DNA from: Chloroflexota bacterium
GTDB lineage: Bacteria; Chloroflexota; UBA11872
DNA length: 17,190 bases
Assembly (NCBI GenBank): GCA_028875175.1
Contig: JAPPFO010000264.1
Coordinates: 1 to 17,190, forward strand
Direction of reading: 5' to 3'
Shown in pieces: positions 1 through 8,815 of the stretch. The notes beneath the pieces are model-generated. The model had not been told where the DNA came from and did no database searches. It saw only the letters and a list, made by a program, of their open reading frames with translations. The position numbers and the translations under genes were made by a program. How positions within the stretch are numbered: the first letter of the stretch is position 1; the number at the start of each line of letters is the position of its first letter.

Positions 1-2025
1 GTGCTCCAGCATGAACCGGAAGTCCTGGTAGGCCCCCAGGGGTCCCAGGCTGGTGTTCAGCGCCCGCAGCCGGTCCTCCAGATTGGTCAGATCGCGGGAG
101 ATCTCGGCGACGTACTCGCCGTCGTAAAGCCCGCCGTATCGATCAGCCGACAGGGCCACGATGGCCCCGAGCTGAAGCTGCGGATCCCCAGTGGCGTCAA
201 GGCTGCTATCCAGCCGCCCGCGCACCTCGGTGCGCTGCGACCGCGACTGCCCGGTCTCCGCCACCACCCAGCGCAGTTCGACGCTGGCCAGAGTGACCTC
301 CTGGCCAGCGCGCGCCAGCGCCCGGTCATGCAACTCGATCTCGTAGAACACGGTCGTCGCCGCGCCCGACGGGATCTCCGCAAACTCCTTGCGGTCCTCC
401 GCGAAGTTCTGGTCCGATGGCACCCGGTTCTCGTAGCCGATGATCCGCCACGACCGCACCAGACCCGGATCCCAGGACACCTGGGCCCGCGTCTGGTCCG
501 CGAACGGCGTCGACAGCGCCAGCCAGTTGTCCCGGCTGAACGTCGCCCGCGCCTGGCCAGTGTTATCCAGGTAGCGGTACCAGCCATTGCCGTGCTGCGC
601 CAGCTGCTCCAACAACACGTCGTTGTAGTTGTTGATGCCGACCCCGATGGTGATCAGCCGCAGCGGGTTCAGTGCATTCCGGTCGTAGGCCGATTCCAGG
701 ATCGCGAACGGGTTCGTGGCGTCCACGTTAGCCACGCCGTCGGACATCAGGATGACGTAGTTGTAGGCCTCCGGCCGCTCTTGCCGAATCCGGTCCGCCA
801 GGCGAACACCCTGGTTCAGCCCGGCCTGCACGTTAGTGCTGCCATGTGGCGCCAAGCGCTGGATCGACCGTTGCACCGCCGAGGCGTCGGGAGACGTGTG
901 CTCCACCGTGAGTTCGTGGATGACGCCTTCGGTGAAGTGCACGACCGCCAGCCGATCCTGCGGTCGCAGGCTCTGTCGAATCGCCTCCGCCGCCGACCGC
1001 GCAATGTCCACGCGATTGCCGTCACCCATTGAACCCGACGCATCCAGCACCAGCGTCACGTTCAGCGGCCGGTCGTCCGGAACTTCCGCGGCCTGAAACC
1101 CGATACGCACCAGGTGCTTGCTGCCGTCCAGCGGGTGCATCGCCACGTCGCTCGTGATCGCGAAGCCCCAGTCGTCGGCCGGCAGCTCGTAGCCGTAGTC
1201 GAACGCGTTGATCCACTCTTCGGCCCGAACCGAGTCGGGCTCGATGTCGTAGCCCTCTTGCAGCCACGACAGTGCCAACTGGTACGACGTTCGATCCGTA
1301 TCCAGGCTGAAGGTCGACACCGCGTCTTCAGCGGTGGCAACGAACGGCTGCCGTCCGTAGTCCTGGAACGTCGTGGCCGGGGGCCGCGCCGGCGCAGGCG
1401 TTGCGGCCGGTTGCGGTGCGGCGGCCTGAGGAGCAGACGTCGCGGCAGGCGGTGCCCCGCGGTCGGCTTGAGCGTGAACCTCGACAACCTTCTCGACGAC
1501 CACTTCTCTGGTGACTACCTTCTCGACGACGACAGCCGTCGGTCTCGGCAATGTGGCAGGAGGCTGAGTCATTGAACGGGCGGGCATCGCAGGTGCCGCA
1601 GCCGCCGCTGGAGCCGGTGTAGGAACTTTCTCGGCTTGCTGTGCAACGACTCGCTCGACTGGAACTTCCTTTACAACCACTCTCTCGACCGGAGCTGCGG
1701 CAGCCGCAGCCGGAGCCGGTGCCGCCTCCGCATAGGACTCCGAGATGCGAAATTCATCCTGAGTTGCCCGCGACGCAAGAAAAACGGCCGAAGCCGCCAC
1801 GGCCACGGCGCCACCGGTCGCCATCATCGGAAACCAGTTCTGCTTCAGCGCACGCAGAATCTTGCGGCGCACCTGCGTCACCGGATGTCGCGTAGGTTGC
1901 AGATCCATCTGGCCTTCAATGGACTCCCACAAGTCTTGAGGTGCGCGAAGGTCCTCCGCCTCCGCTTCAAAGTGCTCGCGCAGCGCGCGTTCCATTTCCT
2001 GATCGGATCCGTAGTTACTGGCCAT
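1..2025 (-). CDS. Membrane-anchored VWA-domain protein, YfbK-like, partial (C-terminus off window)
   Basis: The frame is open for 675 codons from the ATG at 2025 to the window edge, so the C-terminus is missing. Visible parts in order: a charged N-terminal segment of about 60 residues, one membrane segment (about 64-85), an Ala/Pro-rich linker with Val/Glu repeats such as VVEKVV (about 100-220), a vWF N-terminal-type domain (about 223-290), and a VWA domain with a complete MIDAS (D328-A-S-G-S332, T398, D429). After it comes a region like the DUF3520 C-terminal domain (from about 505). This order matches the YfbK-type VWA family, which binds metal and protein partners outside the cytoplasm. 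The start overlaps the end of the ECF sigma gene by 11 bp, so the two are probably translationally coupled. The N-terminal cytoplasmic part followed by a membrane helix fits an anti-sigma-like role, but I see no zinc-finger motif there. Family call is firm; the anti-sigma role is inferred. Confidence 0.88.
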   Translation of the reverse strand, partial: MASNYGSDQEMERALREHFEAEAEDLRAPQDLWESIEGQMDLQPTRHPVTQVRRKILRALKQNWFPMMATGGAVAVAASAVFLASRATQDEFRISESYAEAAPAPAAAAAAPVERVVVKEVPVERVVAQQAEKVPTPAPAAAAAPAMPARSMTQPPATLPRPTAVVVEKVVTREVVVEKVVEVHAQADRGAPPAATSAPQAAAPQPAATPAPARPPATTFQDYGRQPFVATAEDAVSTFSLDTDRTSYQLALSWLQEGYDIEPDSVRAEEWINAFDYGYELPADDWGFAITSDVAMHPLDGSKHLVRIGFQAAEVPDDRPLNVTLVLDASGSMGDGNRVDIARSAAEAIRQSLRPQDRLAVVHFTEGVIHELTVEHTSPDASAVQRSIQRLAPHGSTNVQAGLNQGVRLADRIRQERPEAYNYVILMSDGVANVDATNPFAILESAYDRNALNPLRLITIGVGINNYNDVLLEQLAQHGNGWYRYLDNTGQARATFSRDNWLALSTPFADQTRAQVSWDPGLVRSWRIIGYENRVPSDQNFAEDRKEFAEIPSGAATTVFYEIELHDRALARAGQEVTLASVELRWVVAETGQSRSQRTEVRGRLDSSLDATGDPQLQLGAIVALSADRYGGLYDGEYVAEISRDLTNLEDRLRALNTSLGPLGAYQDFRFMLEH

Positions 2026-2572
2026 GGCTGTACGCCTCTCGGGCACCGCCCGATGCGAGTTGCTCCCTAAGCTGGCCAAGGGCTCGACTGAGCCGCGACT
2101 TGACCGTGCCCTCCCGCACGCCAATAGCTTCGGCCAGCTCGGGAACTGTCAGGTCCGCGAAATAACGCAGCACGACCACCTGCCGGTGGTCCCGACTCAA
2201 CCCTCCGAGCGCCGCTCGGATCGCCTGGCGGTCGAGGTTGGCCTCCACCGTCTCTCCCGGGCTGGGGCGGTCGTCTGCGTGGCTGTACGTCTCCAGCGGC
2301 ACGGTGTCTACCGCGCGACGTCGGCGCTGGGACACCACCGCGTTCACCAGAATGCGGACAAGCCAGGGTTTCACCGGCCGTCCACTCTGAAAGCCCGATA
2401 TACCCCGCCAGGCAGCGAGGAGGGCCTCCTGCACCTGCTCTTCGGCCAACGCGCGGTTCCCGGTCATGAGGACCGCTGTGCCAAAGAGCACGTCCTTGTA
2501 GCGCTCCACCAGATGGCGAAACGCTTCGTGCTCGCCGCCTTGACAACGCAGCACGGCTTGTTCATCGGTCAT
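2015..2572 (-). CDS. ECF-family RNA polymerase sigma factor
   Basis: This 185-residue protein has the size and layout of an ECF (sigma-70 family, group 4) factor. Region 2 lies at about 18-85, with the helix AEEQVQEALLAAW and the promoter-melting part ending in a basic QRRRR stretch. Region 4 lies at about 113-170, with the helix-turn-helix LTVPELAEAIGVREGTVKSRL. It would direct RNA polymerase to a small regulon, probably including its own operon. The ATG at 2572 has an AGGA about 8 bases upstream. The stop lies inside the start of the VWA gene, the arrangement usual for an ECF factor and its membrane-bound regulator. There is no C-terminal extension. Confidence 0.93.
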   Translation of the reverse strand: MTDEQAVLRCQGGEHEAFRHLVERYKDVLFGTAVLMTGNRALAEEQVQEALLAAWRGISGFQSGRPVKPWLVRILVNAVVSQRRRRAVDTVPLETYSHADDRPSPGETVEANLDRQAIRAALGGLSRDHRQVVVLRYFADLTVPELAEAIGVREGTVKSRLSRALGQLREQLASGGAREAYSHGQ

Positions 2573-2614
2573 AAGCCGTCCTCATCATCCAATCTCCTGG
2601 TGCCTTCCACTAAT

Positions 2615-2643
2615 GACTACGCGCGGATTGGGCAAACCGTTCC
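2615..2643 (-). promoter_or_regulatory. Candidate ECF-type promoter upstream of the sigma factor
   Basis: On the minus strand GGAAC (2643-2639) is followed after 17 bases by CGTAGTC (2621-2615), about 43 bases before the sigma-factor ATG. GGAAC with a 16-17 base spacer and a CGT-like -10 is the usual ECF promoter form, so this could be an autoregulated promoter. The -10 match is imperfect, and this is a single by-eye match. Confidence 0.28.
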
Positions 2644-2748
2644 ACGCCCGTGAAAAACACGTTGGAGGCCCCGGGGTGCGTGAAGCGAAGGTCCCCGCAC
2701 TCAATGGACTGATGTTCGCTCGAAACCTGGACGTCCCCGGTCAATGCG

Positions 2749-3915
2749 CTAGATCGCCGGGACGATTGTTGCCTTCACGCATTCCATTGCCAGCGCGCTG
2801 TGAATGGCCTCGGCCACGCCAGCCTCTGATAGCGGAAACGTGCGTTGCATGAGCGACCAGTCGTAGTCGTCCTGAATGGCGTAGAGGTTTCCCATTGCCT
2901 GATCGACTTCATCAGGCGTGAATGCCCAACTGGCCAGCACCTGGAGTTCCTTGACGCAGATCCGGTGCCAATTGGTATCGATGCTACCCGCGTCCGTGAA
3001 CTGGCCCATTTCCACGAAGGTGCCGCCGTCGCGCAACATCTCGATTCCCTCGGGCCCGGCCGCCGGGGCTCCGCTGCAGTCGACGACTAGATCGGCACCG
3101 TAGCCGCCGACGCCTTCGCGAACCGCGGCAATCCTCGCGGCGGCCGTCCGATGTTCCTCGATCGAAACAGTCGCATCCGCACCGTATGCGCGACATAGCG
3201 CCAAGCGCGGCTTTTCAGGCGCGCCCACCACGACCACCCTGCCCGCCGCCCGTTGTCGGGCCGAAATAAGTGCGAGCACGCCGATGGGCCCCGAGCCCTG
3301 AATAACGACCGAGTCCCCGGCCTTGAAGCCCTCCAGCCCCAGCGAGGCCGCTCGATTGAAGGCTCGGGTCACCGAGGCATAGGGCTCAACCAGCGATCCA
3401 ACCAAGCTGGGCATGTCGTCTGGCAGGCGAAAGATCTTGGTCGCCGGAAATGACGCCAAGTCCACATACACCATCTCGGCCCATCCACCCCAGAGGTGCG
3501 GCGGATGCTTGAACCCGATCTTGCGCCCGTAATAGGTCGGGTTCAGGCAGCGATTCGCGCGCGTCGGATAATGGATGCAGTAGTGACATGACCCACAGGC
3601 CATCAGCGGCGGGATCATTACCCTGTCACCCTCGCGCAGTGGACGCCCCATATAGTCGACGTCCAGGCCCGACCCGATTTCGTCCACCACGCCGGCCAAT
3701 TCGTGGCCGAGCGTGAATGGCCACGGAAGTTCGTCTGGCCAGTGGCCGCGCAGGATGTGCAGGTCGGTGCCGCATACGCCACAGGCGTCGACCCGGATCA
3801 ACGCACCGCGGTCGGGCACGGATGGCCGCGGCACCGTACGCAGATCCGGAGACGCTCCAGGGCCGTCAAACGTGATGACCTGGACCGAATCTGTCCTAGT
3901 TGGGTTGAGAGCCAC
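2749..3915 (-). CDS. Zinc-dependent medium-chain alcohol/polyol dehydrogenase
   Basis: This 388-residue member of the medium-chain dehydrogenase/reductase superfamily resembles the threonine/sorbitol dehydrogenase branch. The catalytic-zinc site is visible as C48 in CGVCGTDLH and the GHE motif (H71, E72). The structural-zinc loop has all four cysteines (C107, C110, C113, C123). The nucleotide-binding motif is GSGPIGVLA. After the second strand the sequence reads VVVVGAPEK, without the usual acidic residue that selects NAD, so cofactor choice is unclear. The start is a GTG at 3915, because an in-frame TGA lies three codons upstream (3924-3922) and no ATG follows before the conserved domain. 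The ribosome site is weak. It lies 27 bp downstream of a second dehydrogenase gene on the same strand and is probably cotranscribed with it. The substrate, likely a sugar or polyol alcohol, cannot be read from the sequence. Confidence 0.9.
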   Translation of the reverse strand: MALNPTRTDSVQVITFDGPGASPDLRTVPRPSVPDRGALIRVDACGVCGTDLHILRGHWPDELPWPFTLGHELAGVVDEIGSGLDVDYMGRPLREGDRVMIPPLMACGSCHYCIHYPTRANRCLNPTYYGRKIGFKHPPHLWGGWAEMVYVDLASFPATKIFRLPDDMPSLVGSLVEPYASVTRAFNRAASLGLEGFKAGDSVVIQGSGPIGVLALISARQRAAGRVVVVGAPEKPRLALCRAYGADATVSIEEHRTAAARIAAVREGVGGYGADLVVDCSGAPAAGPEGIEMLRDGGTFVEMGQFTDAGSIDTNWHRICVKELQVLASWAFTPDEVDQAMGNLYAIQDDYDWSLMQRTFPLSEAGVAEAIHSALAMECVKATIVPAI

Positions 3916-3942
3916 CGCGAGTCACTCGCAGGAGATCATCCG

Positions 3943-4947
3943 TTAGGGCTGATCGGTCCAGTCGAACAGCACTCCGAGCCAGCCCTCGGGACCGCTGGCA
4001 ATCATTTCGTACATCTCCGGCGCACACGTGTAGGGGACATCGTGTGTCACGAGTTGGTCCACATCCAGTTCACCCCGAGCAATCAGGTCAATGACATACG
4101 CCCGATTGGCCGGGCGCGTCCATTGGAAGCGGTGGTAGGGCTCGGCCGGATAGTCGAGCGAATAGTTGCCCAGGATGTCCAATTCGTGCCGCAGCACCTC
4201 GGGCTGAAGAGCTATTTCCACGGTGCCCGGCGGGCTGCCCGACAGACACACCGTGCCGCCGCGGGCCGCCGCCTTCAGGCAGTCCGCAAAGACTTCAGGG
4301 TTTCGCGCAACCATGAATACCACGCGGGCTCCACCACCAGTCAGGTCGCGCACCGCCTGAACGGCGTCCTCGCGAGCTGCATTGACCGTGTGGGTAGCGC
4401 CGTTTCGCCGACTGTGTTCGAGTCGCTCGTCCATAAGGTCAATGGCGATCACCGGGTAGGCCCCTGCCCTTGCAGCAAAGTAGGTAGTCAACTGCCCAAC
4501 TAAGCCCTGCGCGAACACCGCGACCGACTCGCCAAGATAGGGTCTGGCGCGCCGCACCCCGTGCAGTGCAACGTCGCCCAGGACCGCAAAGGTCGCCTGG
4601 GCATCCGAAACGCCGTCAGGGACATGGCCGGCGTAGCCACCCCAATTCGAAGGGGAGCTGACATTGACAAGGTCAGCGCCCTGGTGCGGCGAAATGATGA
4701 GCACCCGATCGCCAGACGTGTAGTTGGCGACGGATGACCCCGTCTCCTCCACCACGCCGACGGCGGTATAGCCGATCTTGGTGTCGCTTGACCGAGACAT
4801 TTCGTAGGCGTTGCGTTCGGAGCCGGCGCTGACCTGCGTCTTGCGGATGCGTACCAGGATTTCATCAGGCGCGGGCTTGGCCACCTCGATCGAACCAAGG
4901 GCGGCCTTGCCTTCAGGCGTTAGAACGATTCTGGGGACTGTACGCAT
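3943..4947 (-). CDS. Zinc-independent MDR-family oxidoreductase
   Basis: The 334-residue protein begins at the ATG at 4947 (MRTVPRIVLTPEG). The frame runs further up to 5058, but those extra 37 residues do not look like family sequence. It has the two-domain fold of the medium-chain dehydrogenase superfamily, with an N-terminal GroES-like domain and a Rossmann domain with AQGLVGQLTT and an acidic strand end (VIAIDLMDERL) that favours NAD(H). Zinc ligands are absent: VSAGSERN stands where the catalytic cysteine would be, there is no GHE, and there is no four-cysteine loop. That places it near the 'VSPGTE' group (BchC-like and related sugar dehydrogenases). It is the promoter-proximal partner of the zinc-type dehydrogenase, suggesting two oxidoreductase steps in one pathway. 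Family firm; substrate unknown. Confidence 0.88.
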   Translation of the reverse strand: MRTVPRIVLTPEGKAALGSIEVAKPAPDEILVRIRKTQVSAGSERNAYEMSRSSDTKIGYTAVGVVEETGSSVANYTSGDRVLIISPHQGADLVNVSSPSNWGGYAGHVPDGVSDAQATFAVLGDVALHGVRRARPYLGESVAVFAQGLVGQLTTYFAARAGAYPVIAIDLMDERLEHSRRNGATHTVNAAREDAVQAVRDLTGGGARVVFMVARNPEVFADCLKAAARGGTVCLSGSPPGTVEIALQPEVLRHELDILGNYSLDYPAEPYHRFQWTRPANRAYVIDLIARGELDVDQLVTHDVPYTCAPEMYEMIASGPEGWLGVLFDWTDQP

Positions 4948-5629
4948 CCCTGACTCAATCTGCTGATTTCTGGACCCATCGACGAAACCGAGGGCCGAAC
5001 CGGAATGAGCATTGTACTGGCGGGACTTTTCCGGCAGTGCGTCGCTAAGGCGGGCCACTCCGGAAGACTTAAAACTCGAGCGAAGCTCCGCAGTTTCCGT
5101 CGGCCTGACCGCTCCAAAGGATATGCGTTGCCGCAGGCCCCAGCGTGATCCAGCAACGCGGAGTCAGGGATCCTGCACTGACGCTGACCTCGGAATCAAT
5201 GCGAGCCGCGCATTCGATGCTCCCTCTGTGCCTTGATCCCTATGCGACTCCACGTCTTCGATGCTGCGCCCAGCGGCTGCGGCATTCCGTTCAAGTACCC
5301 CGGGGTCGAATGCAGCCGTCTGCACGCGGCGTTTGGGGTCGCCCGGCACCATCCCCAGCAAGCGCCTTAGGACGGCGTGACTTGGACGGCATGCCGCAGG
5401 CAGACGTATTGGACTCGATTGCGCAGCAGCGGCAAGTCCTGGTGCCCGGACTGGCCCCGCTCGACTGCGGGGCCCGGACCACCCACGGTTTCAGTCGCGC
5501 GAATCTGGCGCTCGAAAGTGAGCGTCGCCTCGGTCGGCTCCCCGGAGACTGCCAGTCTAATCTGGGCTGCCTACACGGGACTTGCGCCTGCCGAAATCAC
5601 GCCCATCGATTCTCGTGTACCGTCGAGCC
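4948..5629. other. Gap without an intact gene between dehydrogenase operon and M16 protease
   Basis: I see no complete gene, RNA gene or repeat array in these 682 bases. Open frames exist on both strands, but none has a convincing start plus a recognisable domain. The right part (5164-5606, minus strand) holds possible traces of a decayed gene, listed separately. The left part should hold the promoter of the two dehydrogenase genes, but I could not pick out a convincing -35/-10 pair. Confidence 0.5.
5164..5606 (-). pseudogene. Possible remnant of a decayed gene downstream of the M16 protease
   Basis: An ATG at 5606, 24 bases after the protease stop, opens a frame with a TAG at codon 12 (5573-5571). 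The frame then reads on for 67 codons with strand-like coding texture (for example IRLAVSGEPTEATLTFERQI) to a TAA at 5369-5367. A different frame continues from 5361 to 5164 and contains an amphipathic stretch, VLERNAAAAGRSIEDVE. Two frames with coding-like texture in series, broken by a stop and a frame change, suggest an eroded gene. I do not recognise the family with any certainty; a luciferase-like monooxygenase was considered on weak grounds. It may be chance in GC-rich DNA. Confidence 0.22.
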
Positions 5630-8600
5630 TCAGCCCTCCTCGGGCAATAGCACTACCCGCACGTAGCGGTCCTCGGTCAAGTACCGCTGGGCCGCGGCAA
5701 CGACGTCCTCGAGGGTCAGAGCATCCAGGCGATCTTCGAAGTCGCTAATCCCGCCGAAATCCTGGCCCCGTTGCAGTGCACTCTGGATCTGACCCAGCCA
5801 AAACCCGTTCTCGCGCAACTGCTCCTCGCGCGGGTTGCGTAACAGTTCCTTCACCGTATCCAGGTACTCCTGCTCGCCCCCGTCGCGCAGCCAAGCCAGC
5901 TCCGCAAACACTTCCGACAAGAGCTCGTCCGCGCGGGCGGGATCGCTACCGAAGCCGATGGATACTCGGTACTCGGCATCCGGGAGCAAACTTGCTCGAG
6001 CGCCGGCGCCCACGCTATAGGTGCCGCCCAACTGCTCGCGCAATCGCTCACGCAGTCGAATCGTGAGCATTTCGGCCATCACCGTCAGGGTCAGCGCCTC
6101 CTGGTTGTTCCACTCCAGGTCCCCGGCAAAGTACAAACGCGTCCGGCTACGCGGTTCGATGCCGCTGCGCACCACGTGGTCTTCCAGCCCGGACGGCGGG
6201 TCGACCCCGATGTCCCGCCACTGCTCCACTCGTCCGGTGGTCGGCAGGCTGGCCACATACGTCTCAGTCAACGACCGCAGGGAGTCCCACTCAAACGCGC
6301 CCACAAAAACAAAAGTGGCGTCGCCCAGATCCGCAAACCGGTCGGCGTACACCGCTTCGGCGCGCTCAATGCTGAGTTCGTCCAAGAGTTCCAGCGTCAA
6401 CGGTCGCCGGCGGAAGTGATTCTGGCTCAGCACGCTGTTCACGGCGTCGGAAAACACGGCGTCCGGTTGATCGGCGCGAGTCTCCGCCAGAGTCCGCAGG
6501 CTCGTCTCGTACGTCGAGTAGTAGACCGGATCAAGTCGCGGCGCGGTCGCGTACAGGGTGATCAGCTGAAATAGGGTCTCTATGTCCTCGGGCGAGGTCT
6601 GACCCCGGAAGCCCTCATACAGTTCCCCGATATAGGGGGAAACCGAGACGCGTTTGCCGGCCAACAGCTTGTCAAGGGCCACATTGTTGTGCTCGCCAAC
6701 GCCGCTGCCCGCAACCAGCGAGTCCGCGTACAGGGCCGACACATGGTCCTCGTCCGTGACCAGTGAGTGCCCGCCGGGACTGAACGCCCCAAACACAATC
6801 TCGTCGTTCTTGAAATCGGTCTGTTTGGCGATCACGGTGATTCCGTTGGAAAGGGTCCACCTGATCGCATCGATGGACTCGATCTGCTCTTCATCGAGGA
6901 TCGTCCCTGGCGTTGGTTCCTCGGCAAGCAGCGGGACGTCGGCAAAGTCATCCGCGTATGGCTCAACGGTCAGGGAGTCGGCCTCCGCGAGTTGCGCCTG
7001 CAGGACCGAGGCCAACTCGTCATCACCCAGTTCCTCGCCGCCTTCGGGACGCATGACCAGGAGCACCGTATTGCCTGGCTCTGCCCAGCTAGCGGCGACG
7101 TCGTCCACGTCCGTCAGCGAAATCTCGGGAAGCAGCGCCTGGTACAACTCCCACTCGGCCTCGATGCCAGGCGCGGGAATCCCGCGCAGGAAGTGGTCCG
7201 CGTACTCCTGGGCAAAGTCAGCCGACTCTCGTTGATCACGCTCCTTGTAGATGCGCTCAATGGCACTCAGCAGGTTGACCTTTTCGCGTTCCAACTCGCT
7301 CTCGGTAAACCCGTGCTGTCGAGCGCGCTGCGTTTCCTCCAGCAGGGCCGCGAAGCCTGGCTGGACGCCATCCTGCTCCACCCACGCCCCGAACTGAACG
7401 ACGTCAATCGGGTCCACAAACGGACCCCGCGAGCCGCCGGCTCCCAGGAAGGGAGGATTCTCTTCCTGGCCTCGCTCAAAGAACCGAGCATTGAGCATCA
7501 TGAACGCAAGCCGTTCCACCACGATGCGCCGTAGGGCCGCGCGGTCTTGACCAGACTCGGGCGGCAGCTTTCGCAGCAGGAACAACTGCGTGCCCGGAGC
7601 CTCCGGGTCGCTGAACACGTTGACACGCGGCGCCGCATGCTCGGGCACCTCAAAGCGCGGCCGCGTGCTCGGCGGCGCGACCGCGGCACTGGCCTGACCG
7701 GCTTCGCCCTCGGGTGGCGGCGCGAAGTGTTGGCGAATCTTGGCTTCCATTTCCTCGGAGTCGATGTCGCCGACGGCAATGACGGCCATCAGGTCGGGCC
7801 GGTACCAGCGCTCGTAGAAGCCGCGCAGGCGTTCCGGCGGCGCGTTTTCGATGACATCCAGAAGGCCAATGGGGGGGCGCTCGTTATATCGAGAGTCGCC
7901 GAATATCAGCGGAAACCAGTTGTCCTGAAAGCGCGCCCCAAAACCTCGAAAAAGACGCCACTCTTCGACAACGACGCCGCGCTCCAGCTCAACTTCCTCG
8001 GCATCGAAGGCAATCGCGTAGGCCCAGTCGCTGAGAATCTGGAAAGCGGTCTCGAGAACCTCGGGATCGTCGGTGGGAATCTCCAGGAAGTAATTGGTGC
8101 GATCGAAGCCTGTGGACGCGTTCAAGTCGGGTCCAAAGTTGGTGCCGATGGACTCCAGGTACTCGACGATCTCCTGCTTCGCGAAGCGCTCTGTGCCGTT
8201 GAAGGCCATGTGCTCCACGAAGTGCGCGAGACCGCGCTCGTCCTCTTCCTCCAGGATCGACCCGGCCTTGACGACCAACCACAGCTGCACCCGCTCGCGC
8301 GGCTCCTGGTTTTGCCGGATGTAATAGGCCATGCCGTTGCTGAGCGTGCCGCGGGTAACCAGGGGATCAAAGGCCAGCGGCGCGTCCGGCTCGGCTGTCG
8401 GTTCCGGCGTCGCGGTCGGTTCCGGCGTCGCGGTCCGTTCCGGCGTCGCCGTGGGTGTGGGCGCTGCTGTTGGCTCGGGAGTTGGCCTGGGCGTGGACGC
8501 TGCCGGCGCCGGGGTCGGTGTCGGCTCCGGACTTGGCGTGGGCGCCGATACCCGTGGAGTCGCCGTAATCGCCGGCCGGGGCCGTGGTGTTGGGGCCGCC

Positions 8601-8815
8601 GGGGCCGTGACCTGAGGGTTCGCCGCCGCCGTCACGACCGTAGGCGAAGCTGTCGCTGTCGGTTCTGGTTCGACGGTCGGCGCCACGACAAGCGCGGCGG
8701 CTGTGCGAGTCGGCTGCGGATCCGTGGCCGAGGGGCTGGGATCGCATCCCGCCAACGCCATGACTACAAACGCCGCGCAGGCGGCGATAAACACTGACTT
8801 CAATCTTGCGCTCAT
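5630..8815 (-). CDS. Lipoprotein zinc metallopeptidase, M16 family (PqqL/pitrilysin type)
   Basis: The chosen start is the ATG at 8815 because it begins a lipoprotein signal peptide (basic MSARLK, hydrophobic core, lipobox LAGC with C24). The frame extends to 8920, but this would bury the signal. The mature protein should be lipid-anchored at the cell surface or envelope. A Pro/Thr/Ala-rich tether (about 27-150) precedes two M16 halves. The first half is catalytic: the inverted zinc motif H198-F-V-E201-H202, with the distal glutamate E278 in ELERGVVVEE 80 residues after the first His, as expected for M16. The second half (from about 640) lacks HxxEH but keeps the substrate-binding LGGTYS segment (about 929-934), as in pitrilysin- and PqqL-type enzymes. 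At 1061 residues it is slightly longer than usual because of the tether. It probably cleaves peptides outside the cytoplasm. It appears to be a single-gene unit. Confidence 0.93.
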   Translation of the reverse strand: MSARLKSVFIAACAAFVVMALAGCDPSPSATDPQPTRTAAALVVAPTVEPEPTATASPTVVTAAANPQVTAPAAPTPRPRPAITATPRVSAPTPSPEPTPTPAPAASTPRPTPEPTAAPTPTATPERTATPEPTATPEPTAEPDAPLAFDPLVTRGTLSNGMAYYIRQNQEPRERVQLWLVVKAGSILEEEDERGLAHFVEHMAFNGTERFAKQEIVEYLESIGTNFGPDLNASTGFDRTNYFLEIPTDDPEVLETAFQILSDWAYAIAFDAEEVELERGVVVEEWRLFRGFGARFQDNWFPLIFGDSRYNERPPIGLLDVIENAPPERLRGFYERWYRPDLMAVIAVGDIDSEEMEAKIRQHFAPPPEGEAGQASAAVAPPSTRPRFEVPEHAAPRVNVFSDPEAPGTQLFLLRKLPPESGQDRAALRRIVVERLAFMMLNARFFERGQEENPPFLGAGGSRGPFVDPIDVVQFGAWVEQDGVQPGFAALLEETQRARQHGFTESELEREKVNLLSAIERIYKERDQRESADFAQEYADHFLRGIPAPGIEAEWELYQALLPEISLTDVDDVAASWAEPGNTVLLVMRPEGGEELGDDELASVLQAQLAEADSLTVEPYADDFADVPLLAEEPTPGTILDEEQIESIDAIRWTLSNGITVIAKQTDFKNDEIVFGAFSPGGHSLVTDEDHVSALYADSLVAGSGVGEHNNVALDKLLAGKRVSVSPYIGELYEGFRGQTSPEDIETLFQLITLYATAPRLDPVYYSTYETSLRTLAETRADQPDAVFSDAVNSVLSQNHFRRRPLTLELLDELSIERAEAVYADRFADLGDATFVFVGAFEWDSLRSLTETYVASLPTTGRVEQWRDIGVDPPSGLEDHVVRSGIEPRSRTRLYFAGDLEWNNQEALTLTVMAEMLTIRLRERLREQLGGTYSVGAGARASLLPDAEYRVSIGFGSDPARADELLSEVFAELAWLRDGGEQEYLDTVKELLRNPREEQLRENGFWLGQIQSALQRGQDFGGISDFEDRLDALTLEDVVAAAQRYLTEDRYVRVVLLPEEG
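8397..8450. repeat. Three tandem 18-bp units coding the TATPEP tether
   Basis: Units at 8397-8414 and 8415-8432 are identical; 8433-8450 differs at two bases. On the minus strand they code six-residue TATPEP-type repeats in the Pro/Thr-rich tether of the M16 lipoprotein. The unit length is a multiple of three, so copy-number changes would lengthen or shorten the tether without breaking the frame. Confidence 0.85.

Noticed and set aside
1..1032. Plus-strand open frame of 343 codons at the left edge
   Set aside because: It is antisense to the VWA gene, whose minus-strand frame is open for 675 codons with a complete MIDAS.
3703..4503. Plus-strand open frame of 266 codons
   Set aside because: It overlaps both dehydrogenase genes on the opposite strand and shows no domain.
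7547..8797. Plus-strand open frame of 416 codons
   Set aside because: It lies opposite the M16 lipoprotein gene. The Arg/Gly-rich end is the antisense of the Pro/Thr repeat tether.
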